Part shown: one piece after another, positions 1-5,869 of the stretch
Numbering within the stretch: the first letter of the stretch is position 1
How the letters are laid out: the number at the start of each line of letters is the position of its first letter
Assembly: GCA_947628025.1 (NCBI GenBank)
Contig: CANQYH010000167.1
Span: 1 to 7,005, forward strand
Reading direction: 5' to 3'
DNA from: an uncultured Lachnospiraceae bacterium
GTDB taxonomy: Bacteria > Bacillota > Clostridia > Lachnospirales > Lachnospiraceae
Length of the DNA: 7,005 bases
Program-made: the position numbers and the translations under genes
Notes under the pieces: model-generated
Told to the model about the DNA's origin: nothing
Databases searched by the model: none
The model's input: only the letters and a program-made list of their open reading frames with translations

Positions 1-680
1 GCAAGCCGCAAAAGGATCTCCGCCTGATGGATGTCCTCCCCCACGATACTCTCTGCCGCGTCCCGGTACAGCCTGTCCGCGGACAGCTTCACGCTGCGCC
101 GGCAGCATTTCTTCAGCTGCTTTTCGATCTCTTCATAATAATCCGTCAGGCGGTCACCGGACAGCCTGTACCGGATACGGGTCTTTTCATTGTTCCTGTT
201 TATAAAAGAATTCATAAACAGGGTCATCGTCCGCGACTTCTCCGCTTTCTGCTCGCTGCTTAACGGCTCTCGCTCGATCTCCCGCCGCATCTCGTCATAA
301 ACGTCCGCCACATCGCCGATCTCCTCCGCTTCCACGGCAATAAAGCCCACCTCATCTCCAAAATGAGCGCTTTTCGTCTCTTCCGAAACCGCCGTCCGCA
401 GTTCCTCATAGCAGTTCGAGCTGGTCAGCGAATGCCTGCTGACATAAAACAAAAGGATCTCGCAGTTGTACCCCCTTATGGCCCTTAACGCGTCGTTCTT
501 CCATGTGCTTTCCTTGTCGCCCAGATTGGGCCTGTCGATCCAGACATTATATCCCCGTTTCTGCAGCTCCAAAGCGTCCTGCCACGCGACCGCCTGATCG
601 CGGCTCTGATAGCTGATAAAAACATACGGTCTTTCTTTATAATAAGGGAGAAGCTGCCTGAGTATCTCGCCGCGCTCCAT
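1..680 (-). CDS. TIR-domain protein, N-terminal part (runs off left edge)
   Basis: Reading leftward from ATG at 680, the frame stays open for 226 codons to the window edge, so the C-terminus is missing. Residues about 18-97 look like a TIR domain: PYVFISYQSRD (strand A and AA loop, 18-28), a GYNVWIDRPNLGD strand/BB-loop segment (43-55), an AIRGYNCEILLFYVS helix-strand (67-81) and a SSNCYEEL box (87-94). TIR domains act either as protein-interaction modules or as NAD+-cleaving enzymes, often in anti-phage defence or signalling. The helix that normally carries the catalytic Glu reads WKNDALRAI here (60-68), with no Glu at the position I would align, so NADase activity is uncertain. Residues from about 100 on are charged and probably helical; a C-terminal repeat or effector region may lie outside the window. 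The start is supported by AGGAG at 689-693 (minus strand), 8 bases upstream. The TIR call is firm, the cellular role is not. Confidence 0.85.
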   Translation of the reverse strand, partial: MERGEILRQLLPYYKERPYVFISYQSRDQAVAWQDALELQKRGYNVWIDRPNLGDKESTWKNDALRAIRGYNCEILLFYVSRHSLTSSNCYEELRTAVSEETKSAHFGDEVGFIAVEAEEIGDVADVYDEMRREIEREPLSSEQKAEKSRTMTLFMNSFINRNNEKTRIRYRLSGDRLTDYYEEIEKQLKKCCRRSVKLSADRLYRDAAESIVGEDIHQAEILLRL

Positions 681-720
681 GAAGATCTCTCCTCTCGCCA
701 CCGGCAAATGTATATGTTTC

Positions 721-749
721 ATTATATATCCGCCCGCATACCGCGTCAA
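721..749 (-). promoter_or_regulatory. Sigma-A-type promoter of the TIR gene
   Basis: On the minus strand, TTGACG (744-749) and TATAAT (721-726) are separated by exactly 17 bases. This is a near-consensus housekeeping promoter. Transcription would start near 714, giving a leader of roughly 35 bases that contains the AGGAG ribosome-binding site. Nothing in the short leader suggests attenuation. Confidence 0.8.
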
Positions 750-790
750 GAAGATTTTTGGGACGTCCGGTCACGGCGGCCGCCCAGGAG

Positions 791-843
791 TTTATGCTTT
801 ATTTATATTTCGTTTATTATTATTTTATGGTTTCATAACATAT
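791..843. other. AT-rich core of the divergent intergenic region, with small inverted repeat
   Basis: Between the TIR gene and the antiporter gene, bases 791-843 are almost pure A/T in an otherwise GC-rich window. They contain a perfect 5-bp inverted repeat with a 4-base loop, TTATG-gttt-CATAA (825-838). The rightward antiporter promoter probably lies in or just after this tract, but I found no convincing -35/-10 pair: TATTAT at 815-820 has only a poor -35 partner. The tract could equally be an upstream A/T element or a weak operator. Confidence 0.3.
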
Positions 844-919
844 TGTTCACAGAACCGCACTAGACTACGGACGAATTAAAAAGAATCTCAATCTGGATAC
901 ACAGGGGGAAATATAGGAT

Positions 920-2230
920 ATGCTGATATTGATCCAATTATCCGTCGCCATGTTCGGCGGACTTCTTATGTCAAGACTGGCCAAAAAGGTCAAACTGCCT
1001 GCCGTCACCGCTTATCTGACGGCAGGTATTCTGTTGGGGCCGTTCTGCATCGGCGCTCTGAAAGCGCAGGGGATCGGCTTCACTTCCCTGGAGGAAGTAG
1101 AAAGTCTCGATCTGATCTCCCAGGTAGCGCTGGGCTTTATCGCGTTCACGATCGGAAACGAATTCCGTCTGGAACAGCTGAAGCATATGGGCCGCCAGGC
1201 GATCACCGTGGGGATCCTGCAGGCCGTCGTCACCACAGCGCTGGTGGACGTCTGCCTCCTGGCGCTGCATTTCGTTCTTCCGGACGTCATTTCAGTCTCC
1301 TCCGCCATCACCCTGGGCGCGATCGCGGCCGCCACGGCTCCCGCGGCGACTCTGATGGTGGTCCATCAGTACAAGGCGGACGGTCCTCTGACCAAGCTGC
1401 TTCTGCTGGTGGTCGCGATCGACGACGCCGTCGGCCTGGTCCTTTTCGCGGCTTCGTTCGGGATCGCCTCCGCCCTGGAAAAAGGCGTGATCAATTTAAC
1501 CAGCATCCTGATCGAACCGATCCTGGAGATCGTGCTGTCGCTGCTTCTGGGTACGGTGGCCGGTTGGCTGCTCCACAGGTTTGAAAAATATTTCCATTCC
1601 GGCAGCAAGCGCCTGTCCCTTTCCATCTGCTGCGTCCTGCTTACGGTCGGCGTATCCATGGCGCAGTTCGACGTCGGAGGCGTCCACATCGGCTTCAGCC
1701 TGCTGCTGGTCTGCATGATGGCGGGCACGGTCTTCTGCAACATCTGCGATTTTTCGGAAAGCCTGATGGAACACATCGACGACTGGACGGCTCCTGTCTA
1801 CATCCTGTTCTTCGTGCTCTCCGGCGCGGAACTGAACCTGCAGATCCTGACCCAGCCGATGGTCCTGCTGATCGGAGCGGTATACATCCTCGGCCGTTCG
1901 TTCGGCAAATATTTCGGCGCTTACGGAAGCTGCGTCCTGACCAAATGCAGTCCCAGCATCACCAAATATCTGGGGATCACGCTGCTGCCCCAGGCGGGCG
2001 TCTCTTTGGGAATGGCCCTGACCGCCCAGCAGCTCCAGGACGGCCCGACGATCCGCAATGTGATCCTGTTTTCCGTGCTGGTATACGAACTGATCGGACC
2101 GGCCCTGACCAAGCGGTCGCTGATGGCTGCCGGCGAGATCCACACCGAGGGACGGACCGACGCGCGCCGCAGGAACCAACCGGTCACGCTGTTTCATCTC
2201 GGACACCACGAAACCGCGAACGGCAAATAA
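920..2230 (+). CDS. Cation:proton antiporter, CPA2 (Na+/H+ exchanger, PF00999-like) family
   Basis: A 436-residue polytopic membrane protein predicted to exchange a monovalent cation (Na+ or K+) for protons across the cytoplasmic membrane. Family marks are visible in order: an N-terminal LPAVTAYLTAGILLGP segment (26-41), GFIAFTIGNEF (72-82), the unwound-helix motif ATAPAATL (138-145), the ion-binding Asp pair in VAIDDAVGL (D168, D169), GRSFGKYFGAY with R326 and K330, and LLPQAGVSLGMAL (355-367). The DD pair points to electrogenic CPA2 rather than CPA1 exchange. After the last membrane helix only a polar tail of about 35 residues remains; there is no TrkA-N/RCK nucleotide-binding domain as in KefB/KefC, so gating by NAD(H) through such a domain is not expected. 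The ATG is preceded by AGGGGG (903-908), 11 bases upstream, slightly long. The gene appears monocistronic, closed by the hairpin at 2250-2296. The substrate ion cannot be told from sequence. Confidence 0.92.
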   Translation: MLILIQLSVAMFGGLLMSRLAKKVKLPAVTAYLTAGILLGPFCIGALKAQGIGFTSLEEVESLDLISQVALGFIAFTIGNEFRLEQLKHMGRQAITVGILQAVVTTALVDVCLLALHFVLPDVISVSSAITLGAIAAATAPAATLMVVHQYKADGPLTKLLLLVVAIDDAVGLVLFAASFGIASALEKGVINLTSILIEPILEIVLSLLLGTVAGWLLHRFEKYFHSGSKRLSLSICCVLLTVGVSMAQFDVGGVHIGFSLLLVCMMAGTVFCNICDFSESLMEHIDDWTAPVYILFFVLSGAELNLQILTQPMVLLIGAVYILGRSFGKYFGAYGSCVLTKCSPSITKYLGITLLPQAGVSLGMALTAQQLQDGPTIRNVILFSVLVYELIGPALTKRSLMAAGEIHTEGRTDARRRNQPVTLFHLGHHETANGK

Positions 2231-2249
2231 TTTCCGCCCACACTGGCAT

Positions 2250-2296
2250 AAAACGCTTCGCAGCTGCGCGTCCCGCACAGCCTGCGAAGCGTTTTT
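2250..2296. terminator. Strong intrinsic terminator, usable from both sides
   Basis: A perfect 14-bp stem (AAAACGCTTCGCAG, 2250-2263, with CTGCGAAGCGTTTT, 2282-2295) encloses an 18-base loop that can itself pair (TGCG 2265-2268 with CGCA 2274-2277). It starts 20 bases after the antiporter stop and ends in TTTTT on the plus strand. On the minus strand the same stem ends in TTTT, so it can also stop transcripts coming from the catalase remnant, whose stop codon at 2331-2333 faces it. This is the classic layout of a terminator shared by convergent genes. Confidence 0.92.
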
Positions 2297-2330
2297 AAAT
2301 GGAAAACCGCGCCCTGTCTTTTGCTCCGGC

Positions 2331-2651
2331 TTACTGACAGCCTCCGCAGCTTCCCTGCTCGTTCACAGCGCCGTTATTCCTGGCCGGATTATCAAAGGCC
2401 GGATTCAGCGCATAGAAGTTGCGGCTGTCCAAGCGGTCCTGTACGTCGCGGAGCGCTTCCCCAAACCTCTGGAAATGCACGATCTCCCGCTCCCTCAAAA
2501 ACCGCAGCGGATCGCAGACCTCCGGATCGGTGACGACCCGGAGGATATTGTCGTAGGTCGTGCGGGCTTTCTGCTCTGCTGCGGCCTTATAAGAACAAAC
2601 CGCAATCGAATTGCCATAACAGACGACGGCATCCGTAAAGCAAGCGACAAC
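2331..2651 (-). pseudogene. C-terminal remnant of a manganese catalase / CotJC-like spore coat catalase
   Basis: On the minus strand an open frame of 106 residues ends at TAA (2331-2333) and is bounded upstream by an in-frame TAG (2652-2654). It contains no ATG and no plausible start with a ribosome-binding site. The protein reads AAAEQKARTTYDNIL, then FLREREIVHFQRFGEALR, then LDSRNFYALNPAFD, which I recognise as the second half of the Mn-catalase/CotJC family (H2O2 disproportionation; in Clostridia often spore-associated). The Glu of AEQKAR (codon 2574-2576) and the His of EIVHFQRF (codon 2475-2477) are 33 residues apart, the same spacing as ligands E148 and H181 of Lactobacillus plantarum Mn catalase. 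The three ligands from the first half (E35, E66, H69 equivalents) are absent. Upstream of AEQKAR the match fades (GNSIAVCSYK, where GDPIAD-like sequence is usual). The tail ends in a Cys-containing GSCGGCQ. Non-functional remnant is the best reading; a frameshift from sequencing error cannot explain the missing first half. Confidence 0.8.
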
Positions 2652-2687
2652 CTATATTCCGTGAAAAATAATTAACTTTATATAATC

Positions 2688-2716
2688 TTGTATTCCTCCC
2701 CAAAACCAAATATAAT
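2688..2716 (+). promoter_or_regulatory. Promoter of the two-component operon
   Basis: TTGTAT (2688-2693) and a perfect TATAAT (2711-2716) are separated by 17 bases, on the plus strand. A transcript would start near 2723 and carry a leader of about 50 bases before the TTG start at 2772. A second TATAAT lies at 2681-2686 but has no -35 partner. The promoter sits in the AT-rich stretch that begins where the catalase remnant ends. Confidence 0.7.
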
Positions 2717-2759
2717 ATCCCCAGAACGCCGGTAAACACGGACAAAATATCTGCGAAAC

Positions 2760-2765
2760 GGGGTG
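2760..2765 (+). promoter_or_regulatory. Ribosome-binding site that sets a TTG start for the response regulator
   Basis: GGGGTG at 2760-2765 lies 6 bases before TTG at 2772. The GTG at 2763, which would add three residues, is itself part of this site and has no purine-rich site of its own upstream. Starting at the TTG gives M-IKIAICDDE, the usual beginning of this receiver family. Confidence 0.65.
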
Positions 2766-2771
2766 AACGGG

Positions 2772-3494
2772 TTGATAAAGATAGCGATATGCGACGATGA
2801 AAAGGAAGCCGTCCTGCAGCATGAGGACATTGTAAAGAGGAGCCTTAAGTCCTGCGGGATCGGCTACGAGATCGCGGCCTACACGAGGAGCAGCAATCTT
2901 CTCTCCGATATTACGGACGATCACTTTTTCTTCGACCTGATCCTGCTCGACATCGAAATGCCCGGGATCACGGGCATGGAGCTTACCGGGCAGATCAAGC
3001 CGCATCTGCCGAATGTGAAGATCATTTTTATCACGTCCCATATCGAGTATGCGGTCGACGCGTTTGAACTGTCCATCTTCCGCTATGTGCCCAAGAGCGA
3101 TCTTGCGGACCGGCTGGTATCCGCGGTGACCGACGCGGCCAGGCTGATCGAGCTGGAAGCAGGTAAGGAATATATAATTCAGGGGGCCGGGCGCATGGAG
3201 AAAATACCGTACAAGGACATTTTCTACATCCGGCGCGACGGCGGCAAAAACGCGGTCATCTGCTCGCAGTCCGGCATTTCAAAGGTCAGAAAAAGCCTGC
3301 AGCAGGTTTTTGAAGAACTGCAGACGCCGGAGTTTATCTTCATTGACAGGGGCTGCATCGTGAATCTCATTCAGATCATGAAGATCAGCGGCGGCATGGC
3401 GTATCTCAAAAACGGCGAAGCGCTGCCCGTCAGCCGTTCCCATTTGCAGGAGGTAAAGCGGCAGATCAATCAGTTCTGGGGGGCGCATATATGA
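2772..3494 (+). CDS. LytTR-family response regulator (AgrA/VirR type)
   Basis: A 240-residue cytoplasmic transcription regulator with a receiver domain (about 1-125) and a LytTR DNA-binding domain (about 132-235). Receiver marks, counted from the TTG start, are the acidic pocket D8-D9 in IAICDDE, phospho-acceptor D60 in LILLDIEMPG, switch T88 in FITSH, and conserved K108 in YVPKSD. The output domain shows YKDIFYIRRDGGKNAVI, then FIFIDRGCIVNL, then ALPVSRSHLQEVK near the end, typical of LytTR beta-strand DNA binders. These usually contact paired direct repeats upstream of their targets. The gene overlaps the sensor kinase by ATGA (3491-3494), so the two are translationally coupled and almost certainly a cognate pair. 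Family members control peptide quorum sensing, bacteriocins, virulence or transporters; here the closest candidate target is the ABC operon downstream. The GTG at 2763 is an alternative start. Confidence 0.93.
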   Translation: MIKIAICDDEKEAVLQHEDIVKRSLKSCGIGYEIAAYTRSSNLLSDITDDHFFFDLILLDIEMPGITGMELTGQIKPHLPNVKIIFITSHIEYAVDAFELSIFRYVPKSDLADRLVSAVTDAARLIELEAGKEYIIQGAGRMEKIPYKDIFYIRRDGGKNAVICSQSGISKVRKSLQQVFEELQTPEFIFIDRGCIVNLIQIMKISGGMAYLKNGEALPVSRSHLQEVKRQINQFWGAHI

Positions 3495-4777
3495 TGGAAT
3501 GGTCTCAGATGATCTCCTGTTCTTTCACAAACGGAATTCGGATCTTTGTGTGCATCTGGATGATAACCGCTCTCTTAACATCGCGTAAACTGGAAAAAAG
3601 TACCGTATGGCTGTCCCTGCTCTGCGGCACGGCTGCCGCGGCCCTATCCGTGTTCCCGATCCCGCCGGTCGCCATAGCTGCATTGGAGATGGCGGCGATT
3701 CTTTGTGCGCTGCGCTTTCGATACAAATGCGAACTCCGGACGTCCGCTTTTCTTACTTTCTTTTTTGAAATAGCGGCCGCGCTGTGGGATTTCCTGTTTT
3801 CAGCGGGACTTGCGATCCTGTTCCGCCGCAGTACGCCGGACGGCGTTATAAGCGGCGGCAGGGTCCCTGTGTGGCTCGTCCGGATCCTGATGCTCGGCCT
3901 TATGTCGTTCATTGCGGCGCGGAAAGAGAACGCCGAGAAACTGCTGGATCGCTTCAGCTCCCTGTCCGCTGTGGCCGGAATGTTCGGCGTCCTGATTCTG
4001 ACGGAGCAGACCGTCGTTCCGCTGCCGGACGGCCAGCTTACGGCATGGGTGATCCTCTCCGGCATCCTTTTAATGGCCGTACTGTTTTATCGGGTCAGCC
4101 GCCAGTATGAAATGGAGAAAACGATCGCGCGGCTGGAAACGGAAAAAAATACTCTGCTGGAGCGCGACTATCGGACATTGAGCGATACCTACGCCGCCAA
4201 CGCCAAACTGTACCACGATTTTCATAACCATATAAATATCCTGCACCGCTATTTGTCAGCGGGCAGCACCGGCGCGGCGATCCGTTATCTGGAAGATCTG
4301 CGTTCTCCCGTGCGGACGATCGCGGAGACCGCCTGGACCGGAGACGAAGCGATCGACTACCTGATCAACAGCAAGATCGCCCTTGCCATCTCCCAGAACA
4401 TCCGGGTAAACACAAACATCGAATTCCCCCGCCACACCAATCTGAAAAGCGTCGACCTGGCGGCGATCTTAGGCAATCTCCTGGACAATGCCGTCGAAGC
4501 GGCAGGCAGCGCAGAGGACGATCTGCGTTTCATCCGCCTGACGATCCGCCGCATCAACGATATGCTGATCATTAAAGCGGAAAATGGGTGCGGCGCCGCG
4601 CCCTTGACGGCTGACGGAGAACTGCAGACTTCCAAGGCCGATAAAGCCCTGCACGGCTGGGGGCTTAAGAGCGTCCGCACCGCCGCCGGACATTACGACG
4701 GGACGGTCGAAACCGAGTATCACGATCATACATTCCGCGCTGTCGTCACATTATCGTTTGAAGCGGCAGGCGCATAG
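3491..4777 (+). CDS. Membrane sensor histidine kinase, GHKL class (AgrC/ComD-like)
   Basis: A 428-residue sensor that should phosphorylate the regulator encoded just upstream. The first 200 residues contain about six or seven hydrophobic helices (near 12-30, 38-54, 57-74, 84-111, 125-143, 158-172, 184-200), with no large extracellular domain. This is like peptide-pheromone receptors of the AgrC type. A charged, probably coiled-coil linker (203-230) leads to the H-box YHDFHNHINILHRYL with phospho-acceptor candidate H242. The GHKL ATPase domain (about 315-425) has an N-box ILGNLLDNAVEAA (N329, N333), an IKAENGC segment and a G-box HGWGLKSVR (388-396). The length is ordinary for the family. The ATG lies inside the regulator's stop (ATGA), with GGGGGG about 8 bases upstream; a second ATG follows at once (3494). 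No AgrB or AgrD homologue is near, so the ligand is unknown. Confidence 0.92.
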   Translation: MMEWSQMISCSFTNGIRIFVCIWMITALLTSRKLEKSTVWLSLLCGTAAAALSVFPIPPVAIAALEMAAILCALRFRYKCELRTSAFLTFFFEIAAALWDFLFSAGLAILFRRSTPDGVISGGRVPVWLVRILMLGLMSFIAARKENAEKLLDRFSSLSAVAGMFGVLILTEQTVVPLPDGQLTAWVILSGILLMAVLFYRVSRQYEMEKTIARLETEKNTLLERDYRTLSDTYAANAKLYHDFHNHINILHRYLSAGSTGAAIRYLEDLRSPVRTIAETAWTGDEAIDYLINSKIALAISQNIRVNTNIEFPRHTNLKSVDLAAILGNLLDNAVEAAGSAEDDLRFIRLTIRRINDMLIIKAENGCGAAPLTADGELQTSKADKALHGWGLKSVRTAAGHYDGTVETEYHDHTFRAVVTLSFEAAGA

Positions 4778-4798
4778 CGTGATCATTCTTTTTCAGCG

Positions 4799-4832
4799 AA
4801 GCAGGCTGCCCGTTGGAGACGGCCTGCTTTTT
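4799..4832 (+). terminator. Intrinsic terminator of the two-component operon
   Basis: AAGCAGGC (4799-4806) pairs perfectly with GCCTGCTT (4822-4829) around a 15-base loop and runs into TTTTT (4828-4832). It begins 21 bases after the kinase stop codon. The base on the other side is not A-rich, so it should act on rightward transcripts only. It implies that the transporter genes beyond need their own promoter. Confidence 0.85.
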
Positions 4833-4922
4833 CGCGGACAAAAAGCGACGGTTCACGGACATTTCCGCAGCGCGCCCGTTCTTTTGCTATCCTGTTGTCG
4901 TGAGGATGTGCAAAGCGCCACA

Positions 4923-4949
4923 TTGACCATAACAGAAAGGCAGTATCAT
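4923..4949 (+). promoter_or_regulatory. Candidate promoter of the ABC transporter operon
   Basis: TTGACC (4923-4928) is a good -35 box and TATCAT (4944-4949) matches the -10 consensus at five of six bases, but the spacer is only 15 bases, shorter than optimal. A suboptimal spacer would fit a promoter that needs an activator, such as the LytTR regulator, or a distorting MerR-like factor. No better pair was found between the terminator at 4832 and the first start codon. Confidence 0.4.
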
Positions 4950-4963
4950 TTACGAGCATACTG
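4941..4963. repeat. Inverted repeat over the candidate -10 region, possible operator
   Basis: CAGTAT (4941-4946) and ATACTG (4958-4963) are perfect inverted arms separated by 11 bases. The left arm overlaps the candidate -10 box of the ABC operon. The geometry suits a dimeric repressor, although six-base arms can arise by chance. It does not look like the direct-repeat site that LytTR proteins bind. Confidence 0.3.
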
Positions 4964-4974
4964 GAATCATGAAT

Positions 4975-4980
4975 GGAGGG
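4975..4980 (+). promoter_or_regulatory. Ribosome-binding site deciding the small membrane protein start
   Basis: GGAGGG lies 6 bases before ATG at 4987. An in-frame upstream ATG at 4969 overlaps this site and lacks one of its own, so translation most likely begins at 4987. Confidence 0.75.
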
Positions 4981-4986
4981 CATCGG

Positions 4987-5166
4987 ATGCGTCATTTTTA
5001 TTTTCGTCTCACTCTTGGTATCGTCTGGCTGGCCGCGGCGCTGTTTTGTATCGCGAGCGCCGATCTCCCCTTTGCGGCGCTGTACGCCGTGCTGGGCGTT
5101 TTATTTCTGTGGTCCGCCCGTTTGATCCGGAAAAAGGAGGAAAAAGACAACGATGATCGGGAGTAA
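4987..5166 (+). CDS. Small two-helix membrane protein, first gene of ABC operon
   Basis: A 59-residue protein (65 if the ATG at 4969 is used) that I do not recognise as a named family. It has a short basic start (MRHFYFR), two hydrophobic segments (about 7-24 and 27-45) and a strongly charged tail, RKKEEKDNDDRE, so it is probably a hairpin in the cytoplasmic membrane with both ends inside. There is no signal-peptide cleavage site, Cys-rich core or double-Gly leader to suggest an exported peptide. Its last 14 bases overlap the start of the ABC ATPase gene, and that gene's ribosome-binding site (AAGGAGG, 5134-5140) lies inside it, so its translation is likely coupled to the transporter. A regulatory or accessory subunit of the exporter is the natural inference, without direct proof. 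A good ribosome-binding site and tight packing support a real gene. Confidence 0.72.
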   Translation: MRHFYFRLTLGIVWLAAALFCIASADLPFAALYAVLGVLFLWSARLIRKKEEKDNDDRE

Positions 5167-5869
5167 CAAAATAGACCGGACGGAACTTCTGGTCCTCAAA
5201 AACCTAACCGTATGGTACGAGCGGGGCAAGCCCGTCCTTGACGGTTTTTCCATGGAGCTGGCGGCCAACGAGATCGTCGGACTGATCGGCATGAACGGGG
5301 CGGGCAAAACCACGCTGATCCGGACGCTTTCCGGGCTGACCGGCAGCTTCCAAATCGAGACCGCGCTCTGGCAGGATCAGCCGTTTCAGTTCCGGGACAG
5401 GAGCTTTAAAAAGGACCGTTATACGGTTTTCGCCGAAGATCACTCGTTTCAGTTCTTCACATTCCGGGAGTACGCTTCTTATGTGGCCAGGTCCTACGGA
5501 ACCAAGCTCTCCGGCGTTGACGAATTGGTGCGGGGGTTCCGCTTTGAAGCATATACCGATATTCTGCTGAAAGAGCTGTCGACGGGCAATCTGAAAAAGG
5601 CTTATCTGATCACGGCGTTCGCCCTGAAGCCGAAGCTGCTCCTGCTGGACGAGCCCGTGAACGGACTGGATTTTCAAAGCACCGAATATCTGTATGAGCA
5701 GATCAATCACTACCGGCAGTACGGTACCGTCCTCTTCTCGTCCCATATCCTGGAAAGCATCTGCCTTACGTCGGACCGGGTGCTGGTACTGGAACAGGGC
5801 CAGATAACGAGGCAGTTTGCCGGGCAGGATCTGGAAGCCGGAAACATCCGGGAGGTACTGAGAGAATGA
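5153..5869 (+). CDS. ABC transporter ATP-binding protein
   Basis: A 238-residue cytoplasmic ATPase subunit that would power the membrane partner encoded next. Motifs in order: Walker A GMNGAGKT (46-53), a Q-loop region in which the usual Gln appears as Glu in VFAEDHSF (E95), signature LSTGNLKK in place of LSGGQ (142-149), Walker B plus D-loop LLLLDEPVNGLD (162-173) with catalytic E167, and H-loop SSH (H198). The LSTG signature and Glu Q-loop also occur in ABC-2-type exporter ATPases such as the EcsA/YthP and bacteriocin-immunity groups, so catalysis should be intact. The first 14 residues precede the usual domain start. The ribosome-binding site AAGGAGG (5134-5140) is 12 bases from the ATG, rather long. 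The gene overlaps the preceding small gene by 14 bases and the following permease by ATGA (5866-5869). The substrate is unknown. Confidence 0.93.
   Translation: MIGSNKIDRTELLVLKNLTVWYERGKPVLDGFSMELAANEIVGLIGMNGAGKTTLIRTLSGLTGSFQIETALWQDQPFQFRDRSFKKDRYTVFAEDHSFQFFTFREYASYVARSYGTKLSGVDELVRGFRFEAYTDILLKELSTGNLKKAYLITAFALKPKLLLLDEPVNGLDFQSTEYLYEQINHYRQYGTVLFSSHILESICLTSDRVLVLEQGQITRQFAGQDLEAGNIREVLRE

Noticed and set aside
679..879. A 66-residue rightward open frame in the divergent intergenic region
   Set aside because: It covers the promoter and leader of the TIR gene, has no ribosome-binding site, and its codon content changes abruptly in the AT-rich tract.
1496..2278. A 260-residue open frame on the minus strand
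   Set aside because: It lies antisense to the antiporter and crosses its terminator. The product is low-complexity, rich in Gln, Asp and Arg, with no family features, as expected from an antisense shadow of GC-rich coding DNA.
2321..2675. Two small rightward open frames (2321-2533 and 2475-2675)
   Set aside because: They are opposite-strand shadows of the manganese catalase remnant, which has a clear family match on the minus strand.
2671..2679. A single match to a LytTR half-site (AAAGTTAAT on the minus strand)
   Set aside because: LytTR proteins bind paired direct repeats about 21 bases apart. No second match exists at that distance on either side, so one 9-base degenerate hit in AT-rich DNA is not evidence of autoregulation.
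4783..4995. A possible small peptide (AgrD-like) gene on the minus strand between kinase and exporter
   Set aside because: It has no ribosome-binding site, no amphipathic leader plus charged tail pattern, and it runs antisense through the terminator.
4758..5156. A 132-residue rightward open frame after the kinase
   Set aside because: It spans a strong intrinsic terminator, lacks a ribosome-binding site and overlaps the small membrane protein gene in another frame.
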